A DNA stretch of 11,810 bases from Shewanella sp. (lineage in GTDB: Bacteria; Pseudomonadota; Gammaproteobacteria; Enterobacterales; Shewanellaceae): assembly GCA_004195335.1 (NCBI GenBank), contig SDWK01000224.1:1-11810 (forward strand), given 5' to 3'. Made by a program: the position numbers and the translations under genes. A model generated the notes under the pieces. That model saw only the letters and a program-made list of their open reading frames with translations. It searched no databases and had not been told where the DNA came from. Shown here one piece after another: positions 1-6,588 of the stretch. The number at the start of each line of letters is the position of its first letter. Position 1 is the stretch's first letter.

Positions 1-7
1 CTGGTAA

Positions 8-70
8 CTCGTAGCCCTTAAACATTCACGGCTAAAGCCGCTCCCACATGGAGAATGTCTTAGCTCGTAG
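8..70. repeat. Two CTCGTAG heptamers flanking the REP-like hairpin
   Basis: CTCGTAG occurs at 8-14 and 64-70, one on each side of the REP-like element. The same 7-mer makes a five-copy tandem at 10035-10069. The shared word suggests one dispersed repeat family in the genome. Confidence 0.5.
22..58 (-). repeat. REP-like palindromic element (GGGAG-type head)
   Basis: Read on the minus strand, the core is TGTGGGAGCGGCTTTAGCCG. It has a GGAG head followed by a GC hairpin (CGGCT at 29-33 against AGCCG at 36-40), enclosed by an outer inverted repeat ACATTC (22-27)/GAATGT (53-58). Head and hairpin match the well-known REP sequences of Pseudomonas and relatives that are mobilised by RAYT (TnpA-REP) transposases. 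It sits 25 bp beyond the gabT stop, a typical position. No RAYT gene is in this window. Confidence 0.65.
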
Positions 71-82
71 CTGATATCACCT

Positions 83-1366
83 TCAAGCCCTGGCAAGCTC
101 GTTAAACAGATGAGTGAATTTCTCCAACCCTTCGCTGATTATCTCATCTGAGATAGTCAGAGCAGGCAGGAAGCGAATCACATTGCCATAGAAGCCGCAG
201 GCCAGAAGAATCAGCCCATGCTCGGCCGCTTTTCCGATAATCGCCTGAGTCAGCTCGGTATTTGGCTGCTCAGAATCCCCATCAATAACCAACTCCATGG
301 CGATCATCGCCCCCTGATTACGGATCTCACCAATCAGCTGCGGATAAATCTTTTGAAGTGAACTCAGATGTTCATTGAAGATGCTACCGATAAGCGATGC
401 TCGCTGCACCAATCCCTCCTCCGCCATTACTTCCAATACCGCTAGCGCAGAGACGCAGCCCACAGGCGATCCGCCATAGGTACCACCTAAACCGCCAGGC
501 AGAGGTGCATCCATTATCTCACTCTTCCCCACGACGGCCGCAATAGGAAATCCACCAGCAATGCCTTTCGCCATGGTCATCAGATCTGCTTCAACATCAG
601 CATGTTCGAAGCTGAACATCTTGCCGGTACGACCAAATCCCGTTTGGATCTCATCGGCGATCAAGACGATACCATGTTGATCACACAGTTGACGCAGTGC
701 CTGTAAAAACTCACTCGGCGCGGCATAAAAGCCACCTTCACCTTGCACAGGTTCGACGATAATGGCTGCGACATCGCTCGGCGCAATATCCACCTTAAAC
801 AGGTTTTCAATCGCCTTAAGCGAGTCCTTTACCGAGACATCATGGAAAGCCATAGGAAAGGGGGCGTGGTAAATATCACCTGCAAATGGGCCAAACTGGT
901 GCTTGTAAGGACTGATTTTACCCGTTAATGCCATGGTTAAATTAGTTCGACCGTGGAAACCACCGTTAAAGGCGATAACCCCTCTGCGACCCGTATAAGC
1001 GCGGGCTATCTTGACACAGTTCTCTACGGCTTCGGCCCCTGTGGTAACAAAGATGGCTTTCTTATCACTGTCACCCGGTGCGATAGCGGTGAGTTTTTCA
1101 GCCAATTCAACTGCCGACTCATAGGGGTTGATCATGACGCAAGTATGACTAAACTTATCTAACTGCGCCTTAACCGCGGCCACAATTTTTGGATGACTAT
1201 GACCAGTATTACACACCGCGATCCCGGTACCGAAATCTATATATCGTTTACCTTCGACATCCCAAAGTTCAGCATTCTTCGCACGCTCGACATACACAGG
1301 GTAGACATTGCCTTGGCCACGGGGCATCACTTTCACTTTGCGCGCTTGTAAATTACTGTTCGTCAT
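83..1366 (-). CDS. gabT: 4-aminobutyrate aminotransferase (GABA transaminase)
   Basis: A class III PLP-dependent aminotransferase of 427 aa, almost the same length as E. coli GabT (426). It transfers the amino group of GABA to 2-oxoglutarate, giving succinate semialdehyde and glutamate in the cytoplasm. Visible family marks are the phosphate-binding TTGAEA (residues 108-113), the FHGR segment (137-140) that stacks on the cofactor, IADEIQTGFGRTG with Asp238 for the pyridine nitrogen, the Schiff-base Lys267 in MAKGIAGGFP, and GGTYGGSP with Thr296. The C-terminal LTISDEIISEGL matches the GabT family. The ATG at 1366 follows an AGGA Shine-Dalgarno with about 8 nt spacing. It lies 58 bp behind gabD on the same strand, so the two are very probably one operon performing consecutive steps. 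A related omega-aminotransferase (5-aminovalerate, putrescine) cannot be excluded by eye, but pairing with gabD makes GABA the best substrate. Confidence 0.95.
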   Translation of the reverse strand: MTNSNLQARKVKVMPRGQGNVYPVYVERAKNAELWDVEGKRYIDFGTGIAVCNTGHSHPKIVAAVKAQLDKFSHTCVMINPYESAVELAEKLTAIAPGDSDKKAIFVTTGAEAVENCVKIARAYTGRRGVIAFNGGFHGRTNLTMALTGKISPYKHQFGPFAGDIYHAPFPMAFHDVSVKDSLKAIENLFKVDIAPSDVAAIIVEPVQGEGGFYAAPSEFLQALRQLCDQHGIVLIADEIQTGFGRTGKMFSFEHADVEADLMTMAKGIAGGFPIAAVVGKSEIMDAPLPGGLGGTYGGSPVGCVSALAVLEVMAEEGLVQRASLIGSIFNEHLSSLQKIYPQLIGEIRNQGAMIAMELVIDGDSEQPNTELTQAIIGKAAEHGLILLACGFYGNVIRFLPALTISDEIISEGLEKFTHLFNELARA

Positions 1367-1390
1367 TACTCTTGTCCTTTTATTTAATCT

Positions 1391-1430
1391 GCGAGGTTCT
1401 AGGTTCCGAAAACCTTTTACCTATCTACCT
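1391..1430. repeat. Degenerate CTAGGTTC-type repeat in the gabD-gabT gap
   Basis: The gap directly behind gabD holds AGGTTC words (GAGGTTCTAGGTTCCG), a small hairpin (AGGTT 1401-1405 with AACCT 1411-1415), and a doubled CTATCTAC/CTATCTAG that overlaps the gabD stop. It resembles the low-complexity intergenic words seen elsewhere in the window. No terminator-like U-run follows in the gabD direction, which fits read-through into gabT. Confidence 0.4.
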
Positions 1431-2894
1431 ATCTAGGCCACCCATGCACAGGTATTTGATCTCCAGATAGTCATCGAGTCCATACTTAGAACCTTCACGA
1501 CCATTTCCCGATTGCTTCACCCCACCAAATGGCGCCGCCGCATTTGATATAATGCTCTCGTTCACGCCAACCATGCCGAACTCCAATCCCTCACCGACTC
1601 GCCAGACACGGCCAATATCACGAGAGTAGAAATACGCCGCGAGTCCATATTCGGTATCATTAGCCATAGCAAGGACTTCCTCTTCGGTATCGAAGCTGAT
1701 AATCGGTGTCACAGGACCAAATATCTCATTACGCGCCAAGGCCATATCATTGGTGACATTGGTGACAATCGTCGGCTCGAAGAAATTAGCCCCCACAGCG
1801 CTACGCTGACCACCTGCGAGCAAAGTGCCACCTTGGGCAAGCGTGTCATTCACTAACTTGCTGACGTTATCGACCGCAGTCGATGAGATCATCGGGCCGA
1901 TAGTCACCCCTTCACGGAGTCCATCTCCCACCGTCAAATTAGCAACCGCAGTGGCAAACTTATCGGTAAACTCCTGAGCAATGCCTTTTTGGACAAAGAT
2001 TCGATTAGTGCAGACACATGTCTGGCCCGCATTGCGATATTTAGAGACGAGTGCGCCCTGAACGGCGGCGTCAATATCTGCATCATCGAAGACGATGAAG
2101 GGGGCATTACCACCCAGCTCCATGGAGATTTTCTTCACCGTCGATGCGCTCTGCGTCATCAATATCTTGCCGACAGCGGTCGACCCCGTGAAAGTGAACT
2201 TTGAAACATCCTTATGTTGTGTCAATACCTTGCCCATGCCGACGGCATCTTCACCCACGACGACATTAAATACCCCAGCCGGGATCCCCGCCCGCTCGGC
2301 AAGCTCTGCCATAGCGAGCGCCGACAGTGGTGTCAGTGGAGAGGGGCGAACCACAAAAGTACAACCCGCCGCTAATGCCGCCGCGGCTTTACGGGCGATC
2401 ATGGCATTAGGAAAGTTCCAGGGAGTGATCGAGGCCACGACCCCTACAGGCTGCTTAATAACGATGATGCGTTTATCGCCCGATGGCCCCGGAATCGTAT
2501 CGCCGTAGACACGCTTCCCCTCTTCGGCAAACCACTCGATGAAAGCGGCGCCATAACCGATCTCACCTTTCGCTTCGGCAAGTGGCTTACCTTGCTCCAA
2601 GGTCAAGATCCGGCCCAGATCATCTTGATTCGCCATAATGAGGTTAAACCAAGTTCGGAGGATGGCTGCTCGCTCGTTGGCAGACTTTTTAGACCAAGCT
2701 GGCAGGGCTTTCTTCGCTGCCAGTACCGCCGCTTCTGTTTCATCGATACCGGCATTAAGCACATTGGCAACGACGGTATCATTAGCAGGATTGGTCACTT
2801 CAAAAGTGAGAGAAGAATCGGCGCTGGCCTCACTCCACTGACCATCAATATAAGAGCTGAGTTTAACCAAACGGGTGTCTTTAAGATCTTGCAT
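1425..2894 (-). CDS. gabD: Succinate-semialdehyde dehydrogenase, NAD(P)+-dependent
   Basis: An aldehyde dehydrogenase superfamily enzyme that oxidises succinate semialdehyde to succinate, completing GABA breakdown after GabT. The longest frame opens at a GTG (2900), but AGGAG abuts that codon and stands 5 nt from the ATG at 2894, so I take the ATG, giving 489 aa (E. coli GabD 482). In numbering from the GTG: ITPWNFP with Asn162, the FTGSTAVG nucleotide loop (237-244), general base Glu261 in ELGG, nucleophile Cys295 in NAGQTC followed by Cys297 as in GabD proteins, and EIFGPV with Glu392. The usual cofactor Lys of the KP(A/S) motif is Arg185 here (VVRPSP), a conservative change near the coenzyme ribose. 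It is first gene of the gabD-gabT unit and divergent from a LysR regulator. The last residues (GGLDR) run into a repeat-like ATAGGTAG sequence, so the C-terminus may have been slightly extended. Confidence 0.94.
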   Translation of the reverse strand: MQDLKDTRLVKLSSYIDGQWSEASADSSLTFEVTNPANDTVVANVLNAGIDETEAAVLAAKKALPAWSKKSANERAAILRTWFNLIMANQDDLGRILTLEQGKPLAEAKGEIGYGAAFIEWFAEEGKRVYGDTIPGPSGDKRIIVIKQPVGVVASITPWNFPNAMIARKAAAALAAGCTFVVRPSPLTPLSALAMAELAERAGIPAGVFNVVVGEDAVGMGKVLTQHKDVSKFTFTGSTAVGKILMTQSASTVKKISMELGGNAPFIVFDDADIDAAVQGALVSKYRNAGQTCVCTNRIFVQKGIAQEFTDKFATAVANLTVGDGLREGVTIGPMISSTAVDNVSKLVNDTLAQGGTLLAGGQRSAVGANFFEPTIVTNVTNDMALARNEIFGPVTPIISFDTEEEVLAMANDTEYGLAAYFYSRDIGRVWRVGEGLEFGMVGVNESIISNAAAPFGGVKQSGNGREGSKYGLDDYLEIKYLCMGGLDR

Positions 2895-3055
2895 ATTCAC
2901 TCCTGCAGAAATAGGTATTGCCTTTCAAACTTGGGAACTATAACTATTTTCTAACAAAAGACAGTTACAGCCGCATTGATAAGTCAGTCGTCTTGAAAGC
3001 TCGCAGGTCCTGATAGACCGCAGGCATTAAACAAGGCTTTATCAAAAAATTTATC

Positions 3056-3067
3056 TATAAGCTTATA
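3056..3067. promoter_or_regulatory. Perfect palindrome in the gabD/LysR divergent region (candidate LysR operator)
   Basis: TATAAGCTTATA is a perfect 12-bp palindrome between the divergent gabD and LysR genes. It overlaps the best -10 of the LysR gene (TATAAT, 3064-3069). LysR-type regulators commonly bind AT-rich dyads of this kind and repress their own promoter. That this one binds the neighbouring regulator is inference. Confidence 0.45.
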
Positions 3068-3069
3068 AT
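3064..3069 (+). promoter_or_regulatory. Candidate -10 element of the LysR gene
   Basis: TATAAT is a perfect -10 hexamer 52 bp before the annotated ATG. No good -35 stands 16-18 bp upstream (ATCAAA at 17 bp, TTATCA at 19 bp), so the promoter may be weak or activator-dependent. The hexamer overlaps the palindrome at 3056-3067. Confidence 0.4.
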
Positions 3070-3120
3070 CTCTATTGAATAGCAAAATGAACTCATGTTA
3101 AATACAAAACATTAAACCTT

Positions 3121-4086
3121 ATGTTTTATGGTGGCCAAACTTTGAGTAAACATTCGATCATTCCCAAAGCCATTACCGAATACGACCTACGTTTACTGCG
3201 TATTTTTCGCACCGTCGTAGAGAACGGAGGCTTCTCGGCATCCGAAGCCGAGCTCGGTGTCACTCGCTCGACCATCAGCGTGCACATGTCTAATCTTGAG
3301 AGTCGAATGAAACTCAAACTCTGCAGCCGGGGACGCGGTGGTTTTGCCTTAACCGAAGATGGGCAGGCTGTTTATCACGCCTGCATAGAACTGTTTGACT
3401 CACTTAATGACTTCTCAATGCTCGTCAATGGCTTAGGGAAAGAGTTGAGTGGAGAATTGATCCTGCTCTGCGCCGATCAACTCGATAATACCATGCAGCA
3501 GAAGCTCGCTCAGGTTATCCAATATCTGCACATCAAAGAACCTCATCTGCATTTGATTTTAGACGGTGAAGCCATTCACAATATCGAACGTTCTTTATTG
3601 CAAGATAAGGCGCACGTCGGCTTACTCCCAAGCTATCAGCAGATCGAAGGCTTGAGCTACCAGACTATCTTCAGTGAGCCTATCTATCTGTGTTGTAGTA
3701 GCAATCACCCCTATTTCAAACTAAACGATGAGAAGATCACTCCCGAGATGCTAGCTCAATCTCCCTCGATACATCCCGGTATAGATATCGACTCAGAGGG
3801 ACGTGAGCAGTTAAAGAAACTTAACCTCTCGGCAAAGGCGTACCAGTTCGATACCAGAAAGACCTTGATACTCTCCGGCTGTTATATTGGCTACCTGCCA
3901 CAGAGTTATATTCAGACTGAGCTGGAGTCTAAGCAGATGCGGATCATCCACTCGGACTCGGCCAGTTACCAATTTAACCTGTCGATGGTGTTTAAGAAGA
4001 GTCCACGGGAAACCAGTAAGGTAGAGCTTTTGAAAGCCGCGTTCGAGTCGGTTTTCAAATTGAAACCCACGGGAAACTCAAGATAG
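3121..4086 (+). CDS. LysR-family transcriptional regulator, probable GABA-operon regulator
   Basis: A full-length LysR-type regulator (321 aa). Residues about 22-85 form the winged helix-turn-helix: LRIFRTVVENGGFSASEAEL, the recognition helix around TRSTISVHMSNLE (48-60), and a wing with FALTEDGQAV. The rest, from about residue 107, has the length and character of the periplasmic-binding-like effector domain. It is transcribed away from gabD, the classical arrangement for a LysR protein controlling its neighbour and itself, so control of gabDT by GABA or a metabolite is a reasonable inference; the effector cannot be read from sequence. The start is uncertain: no Shine-Dalgarno precedes the ATG at 3121, while an in-frame TTG at 3142 has GGTGG 7 nt upstream and would remove seven residues outside any domain. 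It is unlike GabR, the MocR-type regulator of gab genes in other bacteria. Confidence 0.9.
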   Translation: MFYGGQTLSKHSIIPKAITEYDLRLLRIFRTVVENGGFSASEAELGVTRSTISVHMSNLESRMKLKLCSRGRGGFALTEDGQAVYHACIELFDSLNDFSMLVNGLGKELSGELILLCADQLDNTMQQKLAQVIQYLHIKEPHLHLILDGEAIHNIERSLLQDKAHVGLLPSYQQIEGLSYQTIFSEPIYLCCSSNHPYFKLNDEKITPEMLAQSPSIHPGIDIDSEGREQLKKLNLSAKAYQFDTRKTLILSGCYIGYLPQSYIQTELESKQMRIIHSDSASYQFNLSMVFKKSPRETSKVELLKAAFESVFKLKPTGNSR

Positions 4087-4103
4087 AACGACTAAGCCGA
4101 AAT

Positions 4104-4141
4104 GGGGATCAAGTCTGCTCACCGAGTGCTAACTTGACCCC
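4104..4141. terminator. Imperfect inverted repeat between convergent genes, possible terminator
   Basis: GGGG-A-TCAAGT (4104-4114) pairs with ACTTGACCCC (4132-4141), leaving one bulged A and a 17-nt loop. It overlaps the LysE-family stop codon and lies 18 bp beyond the LysR stop. Neither strand has a clear U-run after the stem, so intrinsic termination is doubtful. Confidence 0.3.
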
Positions 4142-4741
4142 GAAACCGATAAACAGACTCCCTGCAATTTTGTTCAACCAATGACTCAAGGATGAACTCT
4201 GTTTAACTTTACGACTCAGTGAAGAGGAGGTCCACGCGAGAAAGTGACACCAGAGCATGCCATTGAAAATAAATATCAAACCTAACACAATAAATGACAG
4301 CGCTTTATTTGGGGAATCATAGGCGATAAATTGTGGCACGAAAGCCAGGAAAAACAACGCGATTTTTGGGTTCAACACATTGGTTAAAAATCCTTGATAG
4401 TAAACCTTAGAAAGCGAAGTTGGCGCTTGCTCTTTAACATCCTCAGTCGTAACCCCACGACGCTTCAATAACATAGACAGGCCGATATACATAAGATAAC
4501 AACACCCAACCACTTTAATGACAGTGAAAGCCATCGCTGATGTCGCAAGTACGGCCGATAAGCCAAATGCCGCCGCCAAAATATGCACTAAGGTGCCGGT
4601 TGCTATTCCCCAAGAGGCCATCGAACCACCCTTGAAGCCTTGCGTCGCACTACGACCAATAATATAGAGCGAGTCCGGTCCAGGCATAATATTCAGTGCA
4701 ATCCCCGAGATAACAAATAACCACAGATCATTAATTCCCAA
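4109..4741 (-). CDS. LysE/RhtB-family amino-acid exporter
   Basis: A 210-aa inner-membrane protein with the size and layout of the LysE/RhtB family, which exports amino acids such as homoserine, threonine or lysine. The signature MPGPD stands at residues 19-23 in the first hydrophobic stretch. About six hydrophobic segments are visible (near 5-27, 38-60, 66-90, 118-138, 150-172 and 186-206), with a charged cytoplasmic loop (LLKRRGVTTEDVKEQ) after the third. The start is TTG at 4741: GGAG stands 6 nt before it, and the nearby ATG is out of frame, so a non-ATG start seems real and may lower expression. It converges on the LysR gene. The 198 bp to the upstream solute-binding gene suggest its own promoter. 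The substrate cannot be assigned; nearness to gab genes is not evidence of GABA transport. Confidence 0.9.
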   Translation of the reverse strand: MGINDLWLFVISGIALNIMPGPDSLYIIGRSATQGFKGGSMASWGIATGTLVHILAAAFGLSAVLATSAMAFTVIKVVGCCYLMYIGLSMLLKRRGVTTEDVKEQAPTSLSKVYYQGFLTNVLNPKIALFFLAFVPQFIAYDSPNKALSFIVLGLIFIFNGMLWCHFLAWTSSSLSRKVKQSSSLSHWLNKIAGSLFIGFGVKLALGEQT

Positions 4742-4847
4742 TTGACTCTCCCTTAGCTTCCACCTGAAAATATTCCGTTCAGCAACTTCTCGCCAATCTG
4801 AGATATAGCAAATAAATGGATCTATGCATAGCTTTGATGAAATTGAG

Positions 4848-4870
4848 TGATAGGCATTTATTGATAGGCA
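4848..4870. promoter_or_regulatory. Direct repeat upstream of the LysE-family gene
   Basis: TGATAGGCA occurs twice in the same orientation, at 4848-4856 and 4862-4870, 14 bp start to start, about 107-129 bp upstream of the TTG start. Paired direct 9-mers in a promoter region can be regulator half-sites. No known regulator is recognised and chance duplication is possible. Confidence 0.3.
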
Positions 4871-4899
4871 CAGAGATAATTCTCTTCGCAGTGCTCTTA

Positions 4900-4937
4900 G
4901 CTAGCTCCTGGATTCTATGCTAACTCCTGGTTCCTAA
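4900..4937. repeat. Two tandem degenerate 19-bp repeats
   Basis: Units at 4900-4918 (GCTAGCTCCTGGATTCTAT) and 4919-4937 (GCTAACTCCTGGTTCCTAA) abut exactly and agree at 15 of 19 positions. They end 2 bp from the stop codon of the solute-binding-protein gene. They belong to the same style of short intergenic repeats as 1391-1430 and 10035-10069. Confidence 0.6.
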
Positions 4938-4939
4938 TC

Positions 4940-5728
4940 TTATAAGCTATTCTCGCTCCGCCAGGCTTCGATGATCTGCTCATAGCTGCCATCTCGCTTC
5001 ATCTCAATGAGCGCCTGATCGAATCTATCTCTGATATGAGTGAGTTTATTCATCTTGGAAAAAGCCATATAAGCAGATGTGGACTGAATAACCGGCGATA
5101 GTCTCTTGATATTTTTACAACGCTCAATGGAGGTGTTTTGCAACACCTTAATACGGCTGGAAGTGAAGTGAATAGTATTTTTTTCACCGATAAGAATATC
5201 AATATGACCCGTACATAGCTTGAGCAGTAAGGTATCAAACTCAACATCGATACTCATATGCTTAATGACCTTGTTTGCTATCGCTTCGTCGAAAATAGCG
5301 CCATAACTGAAATCTTGCCGGGCGCCAAAATGATACTCACTCAGCGCTGTTAAATCCCCATCGAAGGTGATTGGAGAGTCTTCGACGACAAAAAGGGTTA
5401 TCCTCTCCTCCATTAGTACGACTTGGCTAAAATCGATGTAGGCCAGGCGTTCAGGAACAATCAGGACTTCGATTAATCCATCGATTTTGCCCTCTTTCAT
5501 AAATTTCAGTGCTCTGGACCAGGGCAATACCTGTAACTTTATGGGCTGCTCTATTCGCTGAAAGACGGCTTCGACCAGACGCACCGACACGCCATGAAAC
5601 TGACCGTTATAGGTATACTCATAGGGGGGATATTCCAGTATCGCGATATCGAGTGCATCTTCAGCGCTCGCCTGAAAATGCAGACTGCCACACAAGAATA
5701 GGATTAACGCTATGATGGTTTTTTTCAT
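4940..5728 (-). CDS. Periplasmic solute-binding protein, family 3 type (solitary)
   Basis: A 262-aa exported protein. Residues 1-22 are a signal peptide (MKK, hydrophobic IIALILFLCG core, ASA|ED cleavage); the LFLC sequence is not a good lipobox because Leu precedes the Cys. The mature part opens with LDIAILEYPPYEY, then GVSVRLVEAVFQRI, LPWSRALKFMKEGKIDGLI and ending DGSYEQIIEAW, the pattern of family 3 (SBP_bac_3) amino-acid-binding domains. No permease or ATPase gene lies beside it. Lone proteins of this type are common in Shewanella-like genomes and may serve as sensors or work with transport genes elsewhere. The ATG at 5728 is preceded by GGGTGAG. Function beyond binding a small polar solute, probably an amino acid, cannot be claimed. 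Confidence 0.85.
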   Translation of the reverse strand: MKKTIIALILFLCGSLHFQASAEDALDIAILEYPPYEYTYNGQFHGVSVRLVEAVFQRIEQPIKLQVLPWSRALKFMKEGKIDGLIEVLIVPERLAYIDFSQVVLMEERITLFVVEDSPITFDGDLTALSEYHFGARQDFSYGAIFDEAIANKVIKHMSIDVEFDTLLLKLCTGHIDILIGEKNTIHFTSSRIKVLQNTSIERCKNIKRLSPVIQSTSAYMAFSKMNKLTHIRDRFDQALIEMKRDGSYEQIIEAWRSENSL

Positions 5729-5757
5729 GACTCACCCGGATAAGAGCATCAGCCAAT

Positions 5758-5776
5758 CGAGTGTTGGCAACACTTG
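5758..5776. promoter_or_regulatory. Near-perfect palindrome upstream of the solute-binding gene
   Basis: AGTGTTG (5760-5766) and CAACACT (5768-5774) are perfect inverted arms around a single G; one more wobble and one more C-G pair extend it to 9-bp arms. It lies 29-48 bp upstream of the ATG at 5728, where an operator for that gene would be expected. I do not recognise the regulator. Confidence 0.4.
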
Positions 5777-5860
5777 CTTCCATCAAGTTTAGACCAAAAC
5801 CCTCCCGTTCACCTACCTCTGTCTGATGAATGAAACCAGATTTAAACAGCTCACTTGAAC

Positions 5861-5872
5861 GTTAAATTTAAC
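5861..5872. repeat. AT-rich palindrome at the 3' end of the DUF3087-like gene
   Basis: GTTAAATTTAAC is a perfect 12-bp palindrome, with flanks ACTTGAA/TTTAAGT extending it after a one-base bulge. It abuts the stop of the 5874-6416 gene. With no U-run it is a weak terminator candidate; it could also be a regulatory dyad. Confidence 0.3.
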
Positions 5873-5873
5873 T

Positions 5874-6416
5874 TTAAGTTTTCAGCGCTAATAGCATAGA
5901 TTCCTCGAACATATCGGGTGATACCGACAGCCCTAATCCGGTTACAGTCTCTTCGAGTTGCGACATATCTTGCTCTAACTTGGGCATGGTAAGGGTATTA
6001 TTATCAAGCAGGTACACCTGCTTCTGGCTGGTGTAATAAAAACTCAAGGTAATGAACGCATCGAGGTTATTTGCACTTGCTGCGTTTTTAATGCCTTTAA
6101 GTTGGCGATAAATACGGTTATGCAGCGCCTTGAGTCGCCAAACATAATACACTTCGGCAAGAAATGGATTATCTTTTATCCACCATAAACCGCCACCACA
6201 CACCACGGCGGCTAAGATGACCCCGAGCAAGTTGAGATAAAAATTACCGGTCGATTCACTGGCAGCGGCATTAGCTAAACTCGCATCGGCACCGAAGAGA
6301 GCAATCAGCGCAGTACCGAAACCCAATGACAAAATGATCAACCCAGCCACTAATCCCACACTGACAAGGTTAAGATTTTTTTTATATATATTCCTATCAA
6401 TTTCACGTAACTTCAT
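5874..6416 (-). CDS. Two-helix membrane protein, DUF3087-like
   Basis: A 180-aa protein of unknown function. It has a short basic N-terminus (KLREIDRNIYKKNL), two transmembrane helices (about 18-42 and 60-80) separated by a small, probably periplasmic loop, then a soluble C-terminal part of about 100 residues that is likely cytoplasmic. Conserved-looking parts are FLAEVYYVWRLKALHNRIYRQL and FITLSFYYTSQKQVYLLDNN. The opening and helix pattern resemble DUF3087 (PF11286) proteins of Shewanella and Vibrio; I base this on memory of the family. The ATG at 6416 has only a weak purine-rich AGAGAAAG upstream. It is divergent from the metT-like gene and 145 bp from the solute-binding gene, so likely monocistronic. 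No function is proposed. Confidence 0.75.
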   Translation of the reverse strand: MKLREIDRNIYKKNLNLVSVGLVAGLIILSLGFGTALIALFGADASLANAAASESTGNFYLNLLGVILAAVVCGGGLWWIKDNPFLAEVYYVWRLKALHNRIYRQLKGIKNAASANNLDAFITLSFYYTSQKQVYLLDNNTLTMPKLEQDMSQLEETVTGLGLSVSPDMFEESMLLALKT

Positions 6417-6501
6417 TTATTCGCTTTCTCTAAAATACAGGCAAAGATGTGGTGTCATAGTATCCCAAGTACACTTAAGACTGAATGAATTAGGTGATGG
6501 A

Positions 6502-6519
6502 ACGCACATTTTTGTGCGT
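6502..6519. promoter_or_regulatory. Inverted repeat ACGCACA-TTTT-TGTGCGT
   Basis: Perfect 7-bp arms (6502-6508, 6513-6519) enclose TTTT. It stands 86 bp upstream of the DUF3087-like start and about 50 bp upstream of the metT -35. It has no U-run directly after it on either strand, so an operator or structured site is likelier than a terminator. The regulator is unknown. Confidence 0.4.
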
Positions 6520-6540
6520 AAAGTATAAAAACCCACATTT

Positions 6541-6588
6541 AGAAGTAAAAACATCTAGACGTCTAAATTGACAGACGTCTATAAATCT
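6541..6588. promoter_or_regulatory. MetJ operator: in-phase tandem Met boxes
   Basis: The region divides into consecutive 8-bp units. AGACGTCT, the exact Met-box consensus, is at 6557-6564 and again at 6573-6580, exactly two units apart. In-phase neighbours also resemble it: AGAAGTAA (6541-6548, 5/8), AAACATCT (6549-6556, 6/8) and ATAAATCT (6581-6588, 5/8); the middle unit 6565-6572 is poor (2/8). MetJ with S-adenosylmethionine binds such tandem boxes cooperatively. The array overlaps the promoter, so repression by methionine sufficiency is the expected outcome. Confidence 0.88.

Noticed and set aside
4940..5728. Lipoprotein signal in the solute-binding protein (LFLC)
   Set aside because: The residue before Cys is Leu, not Ala/Gly/Ser, and a normal ASA|ED cleavage site follows.
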